From the NCBI GenBank assembly GCA_029237695.1, contig CM055266.1:8883805-8947804 (forward strand): a stretch of 64,000 bases of DNA, in the 5' to 3' direction. Shown piece after piece: positions 54,011 to 62,959 of this stretch. Within the stretch, counting starts at the first letter, position 1. Each line of letters begins with the position of its first letter. The translations under genes were made by a program, and so were the position numbers. The notes below the pieces were generated by a model. It was not told the origin of the DNA. It saw only the letters and a program-made list of their open reading frames with translations, and did no database searches. This DNA is from Conchocele bisecta (Eukaryota > Mollusca > Bivalvia > Lucinida > Thyasiridae).

Positions 54011-54142
54011 TGTTCAGTATTTGTTCAGTATTTGTTCAGCATTTGTTCAGCATTTGTTCAGCATTATTCAGCATTTGTTCAGCATTATTCAGCATTTGTT
54101 CAGCATTATTCAGCATTTGTTCAGCAATTGCTAAGCATTGCA
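54004..54142. repeat. 11-bp minisatellite TGTTCAGCATT, about 12 copies
   Basis: TGTTCAGCATT is repeated about 12 times with 10-bp variants (ATTCAGCATT) between 54004 and 54142. It fills the space between the ATPase stop side and the next minus-strand gene. The plus-strand ORF over it (repeated SICSALF) is an artefact. Confidence 0.9.
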
Positions 54143-54226
54143 ATAGCTTATTACTTTGCAATTTTCCTAATTTTATAATTTTCCTAATTTTTTCAAAATT
54201 ATTAATTATTAAATAAATCGTTAGAT
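54143..54226 (-). promoter_or_regulatory. AT-rich intergenic segment with leader-like motif (54183-54203)
   Basis: The motif CCTAATTTTTTCAAAATTAT on the plus strand, read on the minus strand as ATAATTTTGAAAAAATTAGG, also occurs at 54848-54867, 56190-56208 and 63041-63063. It precedes or overlaps gene starts, so it could be a shared late promoter or leader. Here it is part of a 45-bp direct repeat of the ATPase 5' end. Confidence 0.45.
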
Positions 54227-54916
54227 TTAGTTGATAACTTTATAAGCAGTTGGTTGATCAGTCTTTAGCAGAAGCTTGGCGTGCTTAGTTTTCGAAAGTA
54301 TCTGTCGAACCTCCAGGCGCTCCTCGCGCGTTGGGATAACGTCATTCTCTCGAAGACAGTCATCGAATGAGTCTCGGTCCTTGCAGTGAAAGAGGGCGAC
54401 CCATTTCGTTTGCTCGCGCAGATCCTTGAGGACGGCGTTGTATTTTTGAGTGGATATCCATACGCTTTGCCTAGCATGGCGGCCAGAAAATGCGAGCTCG
54501 GAGAGCATGTCCTTCTTTTGGTCATCGCCGCCTTGGCTGAGCAATCGTCAATCACGTATAGGGTGGGCTCGCCCTGAAATATTTGGTATAAACCACGCAA
54601 CCAATCGTGAAGCCTATCACCGGGGTCAATAACGTATACCTCAGGGTCGGTCCATATCCACGGGCACCGCTGATAAGTATCGTTGTGCCGCACAGTGGGA
54701 CATAGGATCACAATGTGACGAAAGGCATCGCGGGTAGGATCCCTCGAGTAAGTCGAGGATGAAAACCGTTTTTCCACATCCTGTCTGCCCACATATTATG
54801 GCAGAGTGAGCATCTCCAATCGTGAATTGGTATTGATTGCTAGATTTCTTAATTTTTTCAAAATTATGTATTAATAAATCGTTAGAATTAGTAGATCGCT
54901 GATACGTATCGACCAT
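54227..54916 (-). CDS. FtsK/HerA-type DNA-packaging ATPase, frameshifted
   Basis: This ATPase is expected to pump the genome into capsids, as in other double-jelly-roll viruses. The start ATG at 54916 (MVDTYQRSTN) overlaps the capsid gene's end by 29 nt. Walker A, CGQTGCGKT, is encoded at about 54793-54767. A frame change near 54750 leads to the middle ORF with HIVILCPTVRHN and the Walker B strand TLYVIDD at about 54564-54544. A second change near 54540 leads to LSELAFSGRHARQSVWI and a conserved tail ending YKVIN with the stop at 54227. Key motifs are all intact, so only the frame is broken. Length (about 230 residues) is normal for Polinton ATPases. Confidence 0.85.
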
Positions 54917-56185
54917 CTTCGATGTTGAGTTGTGCGTCTGTAATTATATATAAGTACACGTTCAATGGCCCGGCTCCGTCCGCCTCTTTGGTTATCTGGA
55001 TCGTCACACCCTCACTAGCGTTCTCAACTTGGCGTCCGCTACCGTGTATTTGGTCATCGTCGCTGGCTCGCATGTCTAGCCATAACGCGTATTTGGTATT
55101 CAGGAACTCCGCGAGGGAGACGGCCGAGAGATGCAGGTCTTTAGCAACTGCTGCAACCTCCGGAGAGCGCTTAGATCCGGCAGCAAACTGCTTTCTTACT
55201 TCATCCCACTGCTGGTGCGCGCGAAGACCCGCGCTGTAGAGTTGATGTGGGACTCCCTCGATCGTCACCTCTACCTTCGTGATTTTGGGGTTATAGAATC
55301 TGTCGGTTTTTCTAGCACCGAACGCGAACCGAGCATCCTCGAACAACATCAGTATACCTTTTCATCGAGCGGGCGGGTACGTTGACGTTAATATTCCACA
55401 ATGTGTCGCTTTTGTTTTTCGGCATCTTGCGATGGCGAAGAACTCGGTCGTAAAGTATGGCAACGCGCCCGGCGTACTGGGTTCTGATCAATCGCGCTAT
55501 GTTCGGTCATCGTGACCATGTCGTACTCCAGCGAAACATTATCGATCGTATACGTCGATAACTGGTCGGTGGCTATGATAACTCGGCCGTAGTCGTTGAA
55601 CGTTAGTTCGTATTCGAGGCGGTCAGCCAAAGCACTCTGATAGTAGGGCATGTGACTCTCCAGCAACTCAAAGTCGAGCGGGATGTAGAAGCGGTTGCCG
55701 TAAGCACCCGCGACCGCGTTGTCACTCGCGTTGTTATCTACCTTGTTAGCAGCCCCGATTCTAAGTTTGGTTACGTTTTTATTTTTGCTGGTGTCAATAC
55801 CTTGATAGACAGCGTTTTCAAGCTCGTGTGACGTCTTCCACAGGTCCTGATAGCAATGGTAGACGTCGCTGTCGTCGATCGACATCACCTCATTACCAGA
55901 AATCTTTATCATGGTCTTCTTGACGATGGCGCGACCCAGGTTCTGAACGACGGTTCGGTCCGCGTCCGTCGACGTTAGCGAAATAGTGAAAGCGAGGCGA
56001 ACAGTACCCGGAACAATGACGTCGTTAGCTCCGAGGTTGGGGAAGCGGACTAAGAGCTGCTGGTTCTGGTCGATCGTCGATGGGTTGTTCGTAAATAACG
56101 ACACTCTGTCTCACGCTTTTGCCCCGAGGGGCTCACGCAGTCTGCGGTATGGATTGAGTTTGCGACCGTATTGACTCGAAGACAT
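54888..56185 (-). CDS. Major capsid protein, double jelly-roll (Polinton MCP), with nonsense and frameshifts
   Basis: This is the main shell protein of the predicted icosahedral virion. The probable start is ATG at 56185 (MSSSQYGRKLNPYRRL). An in-frame TGA at 56111-56113 interrupts the N-terminus. After it the frame is open through SLFTNNPSTIDQNQQLLVRF, IPLDFELLESHMPYYQSAL and RLEYELTFNDYGRV, which are hallmark stretches of the Polinton MCP. A frame change near 55465 and another near 55360 lead to the C-terminal part: FYNPKITKVEVTIEGVP, SVSLAEFLNTKYALWLD-like text and a terminal AQLNIEDGRYVSAIY. Unbroken length would be about 432 residues, somewhat short of many Polinton MCPs. The 3' end overlaps the ATPase start. 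The leader motif ATAATTTTTGAAAAAATTA stands directly before the ATG. Confidence 0.85.
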
Positions 56186-56271
56186 AATTAATTTTTTCAA
56201 AAATTATTGAAACTATTAAACCCGTATGGTTTTGTCTTTAATACATAATTAATTTTAAGAAAATTATAAAT
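56186..56271. promoter_or_regulatory. Divergent intergenic region between capsid gene and plus-strand gene
   Basis: Eighty-six AT-rich bases lie between the capsid ATG (minus) and the ATG at 56272 (plus). Both sides carry a TAATTAATTTT motif next to the start codon: TAATTAATTTTTTCAAAAAT on the capsid side, CATAATTAATTTTAAG on the other. It is the only place for both promoters, so it is a likely bidirectional promoter. Confidence 0.55.
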
Positions 56272-57115
56272 ATGGCTGATTACGATGTTGAAATGGATGA
56301 AATCGGCAAAGACGATTACCTCGATGGTGATGATAATTTCGAGGATTCCCTCGAGACTCCAGTTCCAATCCAATCACAATTGGGTGGCGCTACTACTAGT
56401 CAAAGTCGGGAATTACTCGAGGGAGCTGTAAACGACTACTACAACAGTTTGGCAGAAAAAGGTCTGGTCCCCTCTGTCGGTCGCGACTACTCCAAGTTCA
56501 AATTTGATATGAACGGTAGATTGCGACTAAGAGCAGCACTAAATCTCCCATTAGTCAACACGAGGACGGAAAACCCCTATCGCTAAAACACCTTTGCAGG
56601 AAACGGCGCGGTGGCCAACTCATAAGGGACGAACTAGGATTCACGGATTGGAAGAGGGGTAAAACAATTATACCCCGGCCCGCGCTGTAGAGGCACCTAA
56701 CCAGTCTAACCGGTCGAAAACTATAGCGAAAGACGGCCACCAGCGATGATAAGAAACGGTCGAGACTCAGCGAGGTCCTCAAATAGCCACCGGTCGTTTT
56801 TAATTAACACGGGGATGGAGACCCAATTGGTTATCAGCGTTCCAATCGCCCAATTGGGAAAAATACTCAACGTATGACCCACCCCGTTAACTCTTCGAGA
56901 ACCTCCGGTGGTACTCGATAAGGCTCTACAAACGGTCCGGGGCGAAACTGGTCCTTTAACCTCTCCTCCAAACTCAACGGCGCTGGGATGGAACCAATAT
57001 CGCGCTAGGATGAAAGAAAACTGGAGGAAGCCAGGTGACGATAGAGAATTTCTACCGAGCGGGATCAACAAATTCTCCTGCGGTCTTTGCGGGCTATGAA
57101 AGAGAAGCTTCGCTT
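56272..57115 (+). CDS. Acidic Polinton structural-type protein, N-terminal part intact, rest frameshifted
   Basis: The intact part is 104 codons (56272-56586). It starts with an acidic tail (MADYDVEMDEIGKDDYLDGD), then a helical region (LLEGAVNDYYNSLAEKGL) and GRDYSKFKFDMNGRLRLR. Plus-strand similarity continues in other frames: a block RDELGFTDWKRGKTI near 56620-56665 is typical of a conserved Polinton ORF. After about 56690 the frame changes repeatedly, and only short blocks (for example MKEKLRLDGRSA near 57100) remain. It is the first gene on the plus strand right of the capsid gene. I recognise it as a common Polinton gene, but its function is not established. Confidence 0.6.
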
Positions 57116-57700
57116 GGATGGCCGCTCGGCCTAACCGTTGAGGCTACTCGCACAAAAACAATAAGTCGGAATCCGCGAAATCAATTATCTCGAGGGTCCT
57201 GCACGAGGTGCCGACGACCTCGGTGAGCGTTTGTTCTTCGCACTCTGGTTCAGTGGAGGCAGGGCGTCACGATAGCAATGCATCCTCGTTTGCTTTATCG
57301 GCGATGGACTTATATCGACCATTGTATTGTTCCTAACTTTCCTTTTCTGGTGGTGCGGCGCCACCACCCGCTCCCAGCACCACAGCACCAGCACCCGCTC
57401 CATTCCGGTGGAGCCAAGGGGAGGGGATGAAAATAAAAAAACAACTAAAAGCCCTCTAGCCAGTCTTCTAGCTAAATTTAGCTGGAAAGGCTGGCTGGCC
57501 GCACTACCTGGACTGATCGGGAAGTATCGTTTCTTACTTGCTATCTATATTATAAAAACAAAAACGGCCCGGATGGCTTGCCAAAGCCAAAAATACCTGG
57601 GCTTTAATCGTGGGCAATCGCCGGTCTCCTTATTATTTCTCTGTCAGGAGAGTTCCTACAACCAAATGCGTAAATAATCCGATCGCCACGAGGGCCTGCG
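57116..57700 (+). pseudogene. Degraded Polinton segment with a possible membrane helix
   Basis: A plus-strand frame (57327-57677) contains a Pro/Ala/Ser-rich stretch in one frame and WLAALPGLIGKYRFLLAIYI, a likely transmembrane helix, in another. This could be the end of the gene starting at 56272 or a separate small membrane protein. Frames are broken too often to decide. Confidence 0.35.
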
Positions 57701-58278
57701 CTCCGCGGGGTGCGATCCTTCGGAATCTAGAGCGTAGCCCGCGCGAACGCCCCCCCGGGTTTGCGAGACCCAAATGTCCTCCATCTCGTGTGTTGTGCTT
57801 CCAAATTTCATCCAATCTACGGATTGATTGGGTGTTTCTCCAATCGCGTTTGGTTCTGTTGATGGATTTCGATTGGTGCATCCCAATTTAACGAAATTGG
57901 GGGTACTGGGTTCGATTTGACGAAATTGGGGGAGGTGTATTGTATCCACTTTTGTGTTTTTATGAAATCGGTTTTGGTCCACGGTTGGGGGTTGGGGGTG
58001 CGCTGATGATATACCGTATTCACGTTACCCGTTGCGGCCAATTTTTTGTATTGACGGTGGCGATTACGAATCTGATTATTGTAACCGTCAACCGGGGTCG
58101 TCTCGTTAGTATCATATTGCTCGGCGCCATAAAAATTAAAGGACCTATTCTCCGAAAATACCATAGGTCTACTGGGGTGCTGGCAATTCTGCCAAAATAA
58201 CGTGCTTGATAATTCTGGATCGCCTTCTCCAGGTCCACCCACCCTAGCTGAGTGATGGCGTTCCTCTACAAGTGCCAA
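57633..58278 (-). pseudogene. Degraded minus-strand Polinton ORF
   Basis: The longest frame, 57817-58278, gives about 150 residues with Asn/Gln/Tyr-rich text (FNFYGAEQYDTNETTPVDGY, YNNQIRNRHRQYKKLAATGN). A neighbouring frame (57656-57982) overlaps it and shows FVKLGCTNRNPSTEPNA. The composition looks protein-coding and virion-like, but I cannot name a family. The minor capsid (penton) and the adenovirus-like protease are the two usual Polinton genes not yet placed; this could be part of one of them. Confidence 0.35.
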
Positions 58279-60050
58279 AATTGTTTTTGTGCAATTTCCA
58301 AAACGCTGTTCCCATGACCCCAGTACTTAGAACTGCAGAGTTTGCTTCTGTGCGCCGAGTAATGGCCCTGGACGTACGTGCGAATGGTGGTCGTTGACGC
58401 GGAGTAAACCCCAGGGGGGCCTGCGTGGAATCCCCTAGACCCTTTATAACTACTTAAATGTAGCCCCACGCCGTCCTGAACCTCAGCAGCTCTGCTGTTA
58501 TGTAATCGACGTGAGCCAGTTTCGGAAGGTAACATTTTACAAGAAAATAACACGCCACAGTGTCGACCTCCAGACACTTCCGTCCCGAAAGAAAAGTCAT
58601 AGTCGCGGGTGTCAAAATTACCCTGGCGTTCGATGGACGATGGTGGTCACCGGAGTTGATCGTGTCTAAAATCAGTCTGTGTCCAATTACCCGGACTGGC
58701 CGTGAATGAGCAACGTCCCGGGAGGCCGGTGGCTGGTAGGAAATGCTTTCTGTTCCAGGTCCTGTCCGGTCTTTTTGAAACGTAAAAATTCGTTCCAACC
58801 AAAGTCTTTCATAAAGGCCATACGGTTATTTGTGTTGGATTGGAAATGGGATCCCAGGCGTCGTCTTGTGGTAGTGAAATACCATAGTTCTTTGTGAATC
58901 CTCCTCTAATTGTTATACTACACGTTGAAAGTTGTAGACACTTCGGAGCATGACATTTTCTTGGATGGTCAGATGGGTCTTTATATGAAAACTCCACCAC
59001 CCGGCTGTTGCGCACCATACAGGCGAAATTTATTTTTGGGTTCTGCCAAAACTAGCATCGGTGTTGTTGCTTTCCATCCGTTTACCGCCTACCATCGTAG
59101 TAATCTTGGGCAATACCTATATTGTTCAAAGATGTTAGGGAAAGTTGGTGGCAAATCCCACTGTCCGGTCTGAAACCGTTTACGGGTTGGGTGTACAAGG
59201 CGGTTGTTAACAAAATCGTCATTTTTGTTGTTGTATTTACCTCCGACCGCGGTACTTTACATTTAGAGTTAAAGCTAAAGTGCTTTGGTATCCATTGCAA
59301 AGCTATTATTATTGTTTGCTTACTATAACTAACTGTTCAAAAAGGGAGTTGTGAACTTTCAAAAATTGTAATAGGAAAACAAAACTGCTGCGGAAAACGA
59401 CGGGGGGTAGGCCGTTTAAGATCAATCACCTTCTTCACGGTTGGATTGGCTGAACAGAATGTGGGGAAGTGCGGATGGTTTTACTATGTGAAGGATGGAC
59501 TAACAATTTAGAAGTGTAAAGCTGCCTCACAAGGGACTGTGGGGAATAATAAGACTGCTCAAAGTATTTTTGTCAACTCAGAGCTTGACGGAATGGTATA
59601 ATCAAACACTCCACAGTATACGAATTGCTACCGGTGCTCGCAAACAATGGGACCTATCAGCAGTGATAATAAGGTTAGTGGTTCTCCCCGGGGTTGGGTA
59701 TTCAAACTCGGGTTTTAGAGAGACATACTCCTCAAAACAAAGGAGTGTTTTACCCCGGGTGAAGTACTCGTCGGTGATAAACCGGGGTGGACGTTTCACC
59801 ATTCACCACGAAAAAACTCTCTGGGCGTGCTCCTGGAAATTCGGGTGAACCACATCGTACAACCACGATTAGACGGATCCCCCTCCCTAGCACATTACTG
59901 AAAACTGTGACCCGCCCAGCGATTGTTTCTATGGCGAGACTGTAAACGTTAGAACTTCCCACACCCAGAGATGAAAGTTTTGGCAAATCGGGACACATCC
60001 ACGAGTTGAAGATTTTTATTCTTCTTGATGATAAAGGGCGAGAGTTGAAA
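58279..60050 (-). pseudogene. Broken late-gene region, probably minus strand
   Basis: Frames of 60-115 codons appear one after another on the minus strand (58454-58798, 58809-59018, 59082-59300, 59602-59802, 59750-59998). Each has ordered-protein composition (for example MTILLTTALYTQPVNGFRPD, FITDEYFTRGKTLLCFEEYV), but none matches a domain I know. The alternation of frames every 100-200 bp suggests one or two long genes full of indels. It could hold a penton or fibre-like protein; this is inference from the missing parts list. Confidence 0.3.
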
Positions 60051-60400
60051 GGAACGATTTACCCGATTTCGGTCGTCCTAGAAATTTCAAATTAATTAAA
60101 TTTTAAGGAAAATTCGAATTAAACGCATGTTGCGCATTAATATATATTATCTCAAATTTATGAAGTATATACGGACCTGGTTAGTTCCTTCCGATTGGGC
60201 GTGACAAAATTCAAATAAATTTGGAAACCTGCAGAATGGGGGATTCATCCCGAACAGAGGGCAACTTTTTAACTACCCAAAAAACAAAGGCCCTTGATTT
60301 AATAGAACCTATATCGGAGGGCCACGGACGAGATTCACAAGAGTTCTACTATCACAACTTTAAGGAAGAATTATGGCCCTGGCCTTGTGAATTACAACAA
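60051..60400. other. AT-rich spacer and start of a plus-strand frame
   Basis: TTAATTAAATTTTAAGGAAA at about 60091 resembles the upstream motif of the 56272 gene (TTAATTTTAAGAAAAT). A plus-strand frame starts at 60221 and runs 62 codons into the tandem repeat that follows, so this may be the promoter and start of the repeat-protein gene. Confidence 0.35.
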
Positions 60401-61450
60401 AAGTCGTGAAGAAACACATACGGAAAACTAAACGAACTAGGCGTAAAAAAACAAAAAATAACCAAAATTTAGGGAAAAGAGGCCCGGTTGGGGATTGATA
60501 AACCGGCCGAAGAAACCGTTAAGGCTGAAATTTACGGAGGTTTATGATGGCCGTTTTTGCGCTTAAGAAGACTCCCCTTCTGCGCAAAGAAGCTACACTT
60601 GCTGAATTTAGACGGGGGAAAATAATCGATTTTTATTCGAAATGAAGGGCCACGTCGGGTATTGTGAAAGCACGAGAAGACCACCAGGCAGGACCTTATG
60701 AAGGCTTATGAGGTGTTGCGCTCAGAGGACTCTCTCATCAGAGAAGCGGTCAGGCCCTTACTGAACTAGATGAAAAAAATAACCAAATTTCGAAAAGAGA
60801 CCCGGGCGGTTCGGGTATTTGATAAAGTCTGAAGAAGTCCGACCCAGTCTAACCTTGCAGAGGCCATTGCGGGAGGCTTATGATGCGTTGCGCCTTAGAG
60901 AACTCTCACTAGTTAAAGAATCGACACTTACCGAATCTCGATGAAAAAAGTAGGCGAATTTATAAAAGAGACCAGGTTCTGGGGTTTGTGAGGGGGAGGT
61001 CCGAGAAGCACCAACAAAGAGGCCCTTGCCGGAGGCTTTCTGGGGGCGTTACGCTCAGAAGGAAAACTCTCTCAAACAGAGAAGCGGGCGGCACTTACTG
61101 GACCTATATGAAAAAATTAAACCGAATTTAAAAAAGAGGACCCGGTTTTTGATCTTGATGGCGTCGAACGGGGTATTGAAGAAAGCCCCTCCGAAAAGGA
61201 CCACCCAGGCGGACATTACGGAGGCTTTACTTATAGGGTGTTGCGCTCAGGATGGACTACTCCCAACGGCAGAAGCGAAGCACTTTTACTGAACTAGGAG
61301 AAAAAATAACAGAATTTATTTCGGGCGAAGGAGAACCCGAATTATACGGTTATTGAGAAAAGTCCTGATGGAAGACCACCAGGGGGGGGGCCCTTACCCT
61401 TCGGAGGCTTATAGGGTGTTGCGCTCCTGAGGATCGGACGGGGATTGCGG
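60400..61450 (+). pseudogene. Degenerate tandem coding repeat, about six units of 160-190 bp
   Basis: GGAGGCTTATGAGGTGTTGC or a close variant occurs at about 60537, 60700, 60872, 61031, 61220 and 61403. Each is followed by GCTCAGAGGACTCTC-like words, a CTTACTGAACTAGATG-like word and AAAAATAACCGAATTT. In the best frame a unit gives roughly 55-60 residues with LTELDEK and EVLRSEDSL, so the original protein probably had helical, charged repeats. Indels put the units out of frame with one another. Such a repeat protein could be a virion fibre, scaffold or secreted cargo; the function is unknown. Confidence 0.5.
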
Positions 61451-62906
61451 GAGTTAGGAATCCCGATAGTGGATTGGCGAAGTGGTTGAATTCTTTATCC
61501 GGCCGCCATTGATGAATCACTTGTTGGGCGGTTGATTGATAAAGTAAATCGGGAGTTCGTACTGAGGCATATAACTCAAACAATGCGCTTGCCGGTAATA
61601 GTGCTGAATCAATGGAAAAACGCCCAAAACGTGTCATAAACTGTTTGGTGCTGAGAAGGGGGGCCCGGGGGGCCATTTGGTTGTGGGGAGGCACTATGAA
61701 TATTCGTTCGGTGCCAAAGCGGGAGTAATAAATATGGGGGATACACTATGACAGCTGCTGGTGAATGTTAAGTTGGTTCCAAATTGGCGGTTCTTGTCTT
61801 CGGAGGTTAATGCTAATGGTTAAAACCTGTGGGGCGCTGGAGTCGGCTATAAATTTTGCTAGTAGATGGGAAAGAACGGGGGGGTTGGAGTCACTCAAAT
61901 CCTGCTGGAGATAGTTCGACGGCTGGTTTCGTTTTGCCGGTGATGGATCGAATTAGACTTTCAACAAGGTGAGTGTTATTAACTTTGTTACGAAAATCGG
62001 TTGACTCAGTGAGTTCTTGTCCACTATTGTATCATTGTTAATTGAACTTTATTGTGTAAATTAACTATAATTTTGATTGTAAATTTAAATTTAACTTATG
62101 AACGAATCACCGCTTCCAATTATTGGGCGTCAAATACCGATCCCCCTCAACCACTGTATCCAACTCTCAAAATAACCATCCTCCACAATCATGTATTCAA
62201 CTCTCAATAGACCACTTCCACCAACCTACTGTATTCAATTAAACGAAAAAATGTTCAGATTTTAGGTTGAATAATATCGTCGCTATGCAGGATATTTTTG
62301 TTTAGAGAATTGTGCAACAATAGAAAAAATACACTTCTAATAAATATAGGCGCCGCGGGTGCCAAACATAGCTGAAGCATTTCTAGTACGGTTCTGGCAA
62401 GTGTTTTTCTGTGTTGTGGTTGGGGCGGGGGACTGCTGCAACGCTATCTTACAATTGTAATGATTCCACTTGCAGGGGTTTTGTTTTGTGTGGACTTACC
62501 GTTTTGATCTGGAAAACACTTTGTTTATGGTAATTGGTAATTCGGGGGCGGGTGGGAAAAACTCGAGGAAAAAAAAAAGTAGAAAAAACATGATAGAATA
62601 TCCGTTCTCGCTAGGTCTTAAGAAAAAATTAGCATCGGACGTTATGGGTGTCCAAAGCGTTGGCCGCTCGATAAGAAAATATCAAATTTAGAGGTTTTGA
62701 ATCCGTGGTGGGAAGAAATGGGGAGATTATGAACGAATTAAAAAATGATATATGGATCAAGGCGGCGCGCCCAAACCATGCCAAAAATTTGTGTGTTACT
62801 GATTGGGATAAAATTTAGGGGTAAAAACTTGGAAATAAAGTCGGGGTGGAAATAGGTTTCATGTTCAGCCCATTATAAAATAATTAAAAAAAATTTAATA
62901 AAAAAA
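61451..62906 (+). other. Right arm of the Polinton, no gene recognised
   Basis: Short blocks look like remains of plus-strand coding (near 61465-61640 and 61760-61900), and a 73-codon frame at 62470-62691 has a basic patch (KNSRKKKSRKNMIEY) without a domain. Composition is normal, but frames change often. Two G runs (61381, 61665) suggest sequencing uncertainty. Confidence 0.35.
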
Positions 62907-62959
62907 AGTAGTATAGAGGGAGTCCAAACAAAATGGATTACCACCCCTCTATACTTACT
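62907..62959. repeat. Second AGTATAGAGGG hairpin, candidate right terminus
   Basis: AGTAGTATAGAGGG (62907-62920) is identical to the first arm at 46058. CCTCTATACT with a TACT tail (62946-62959) is the partner arm. The inside (GAGTCCAAA, ATGGATTACCACC) aligns with GAGTCAAA, ATGATACCACC of the left hairpin after small indels. It is therefore homologous to the left end, either as the right terminus or as another copy of the left end. Confidence 0.7.

Larger units (their letters stand above)
46058..62959. mobile_element. Polinton/Maverick (adintovirus-like) DNA transposon, about 16.9 kb as delimited
   Basis: The element is identified by its gene set: protein-primed family B DNA polymerase, retrovirus-type integrase, packaging ATPase and double-jelly-roll capsid protein. 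This is the classic Polinton combination, and the size fits the usual 15-20 kb. The left end is placed at a hairpin opening AGTAGTATAGAGGG (46058). A related hairpin at 62907-62959 is the best visible candidate for the right end. No 6-bp target duplication was found, and AT-rich DNA with a Polinton-type leader motif continues to at least 63.1 kb, so the right end may lie outside the window. Genes: polymerase on plus; integrase through capsid on minus; one divergent gene on plus. Nearly all ORFs carry small indels. Confidence 0.85.

Noticed and set aside
54001..54216. Plus-strand ORF with repeated SICSALF
   Set aside because: It is a reading of the 11-bp minisatellite, opposite to the gene strand.
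62907..62959. Second hairpin as the proven right terminus
   Set aside because: There is no target duplication, and element-like motifs continue to the right, so it is kept only as a candidate.
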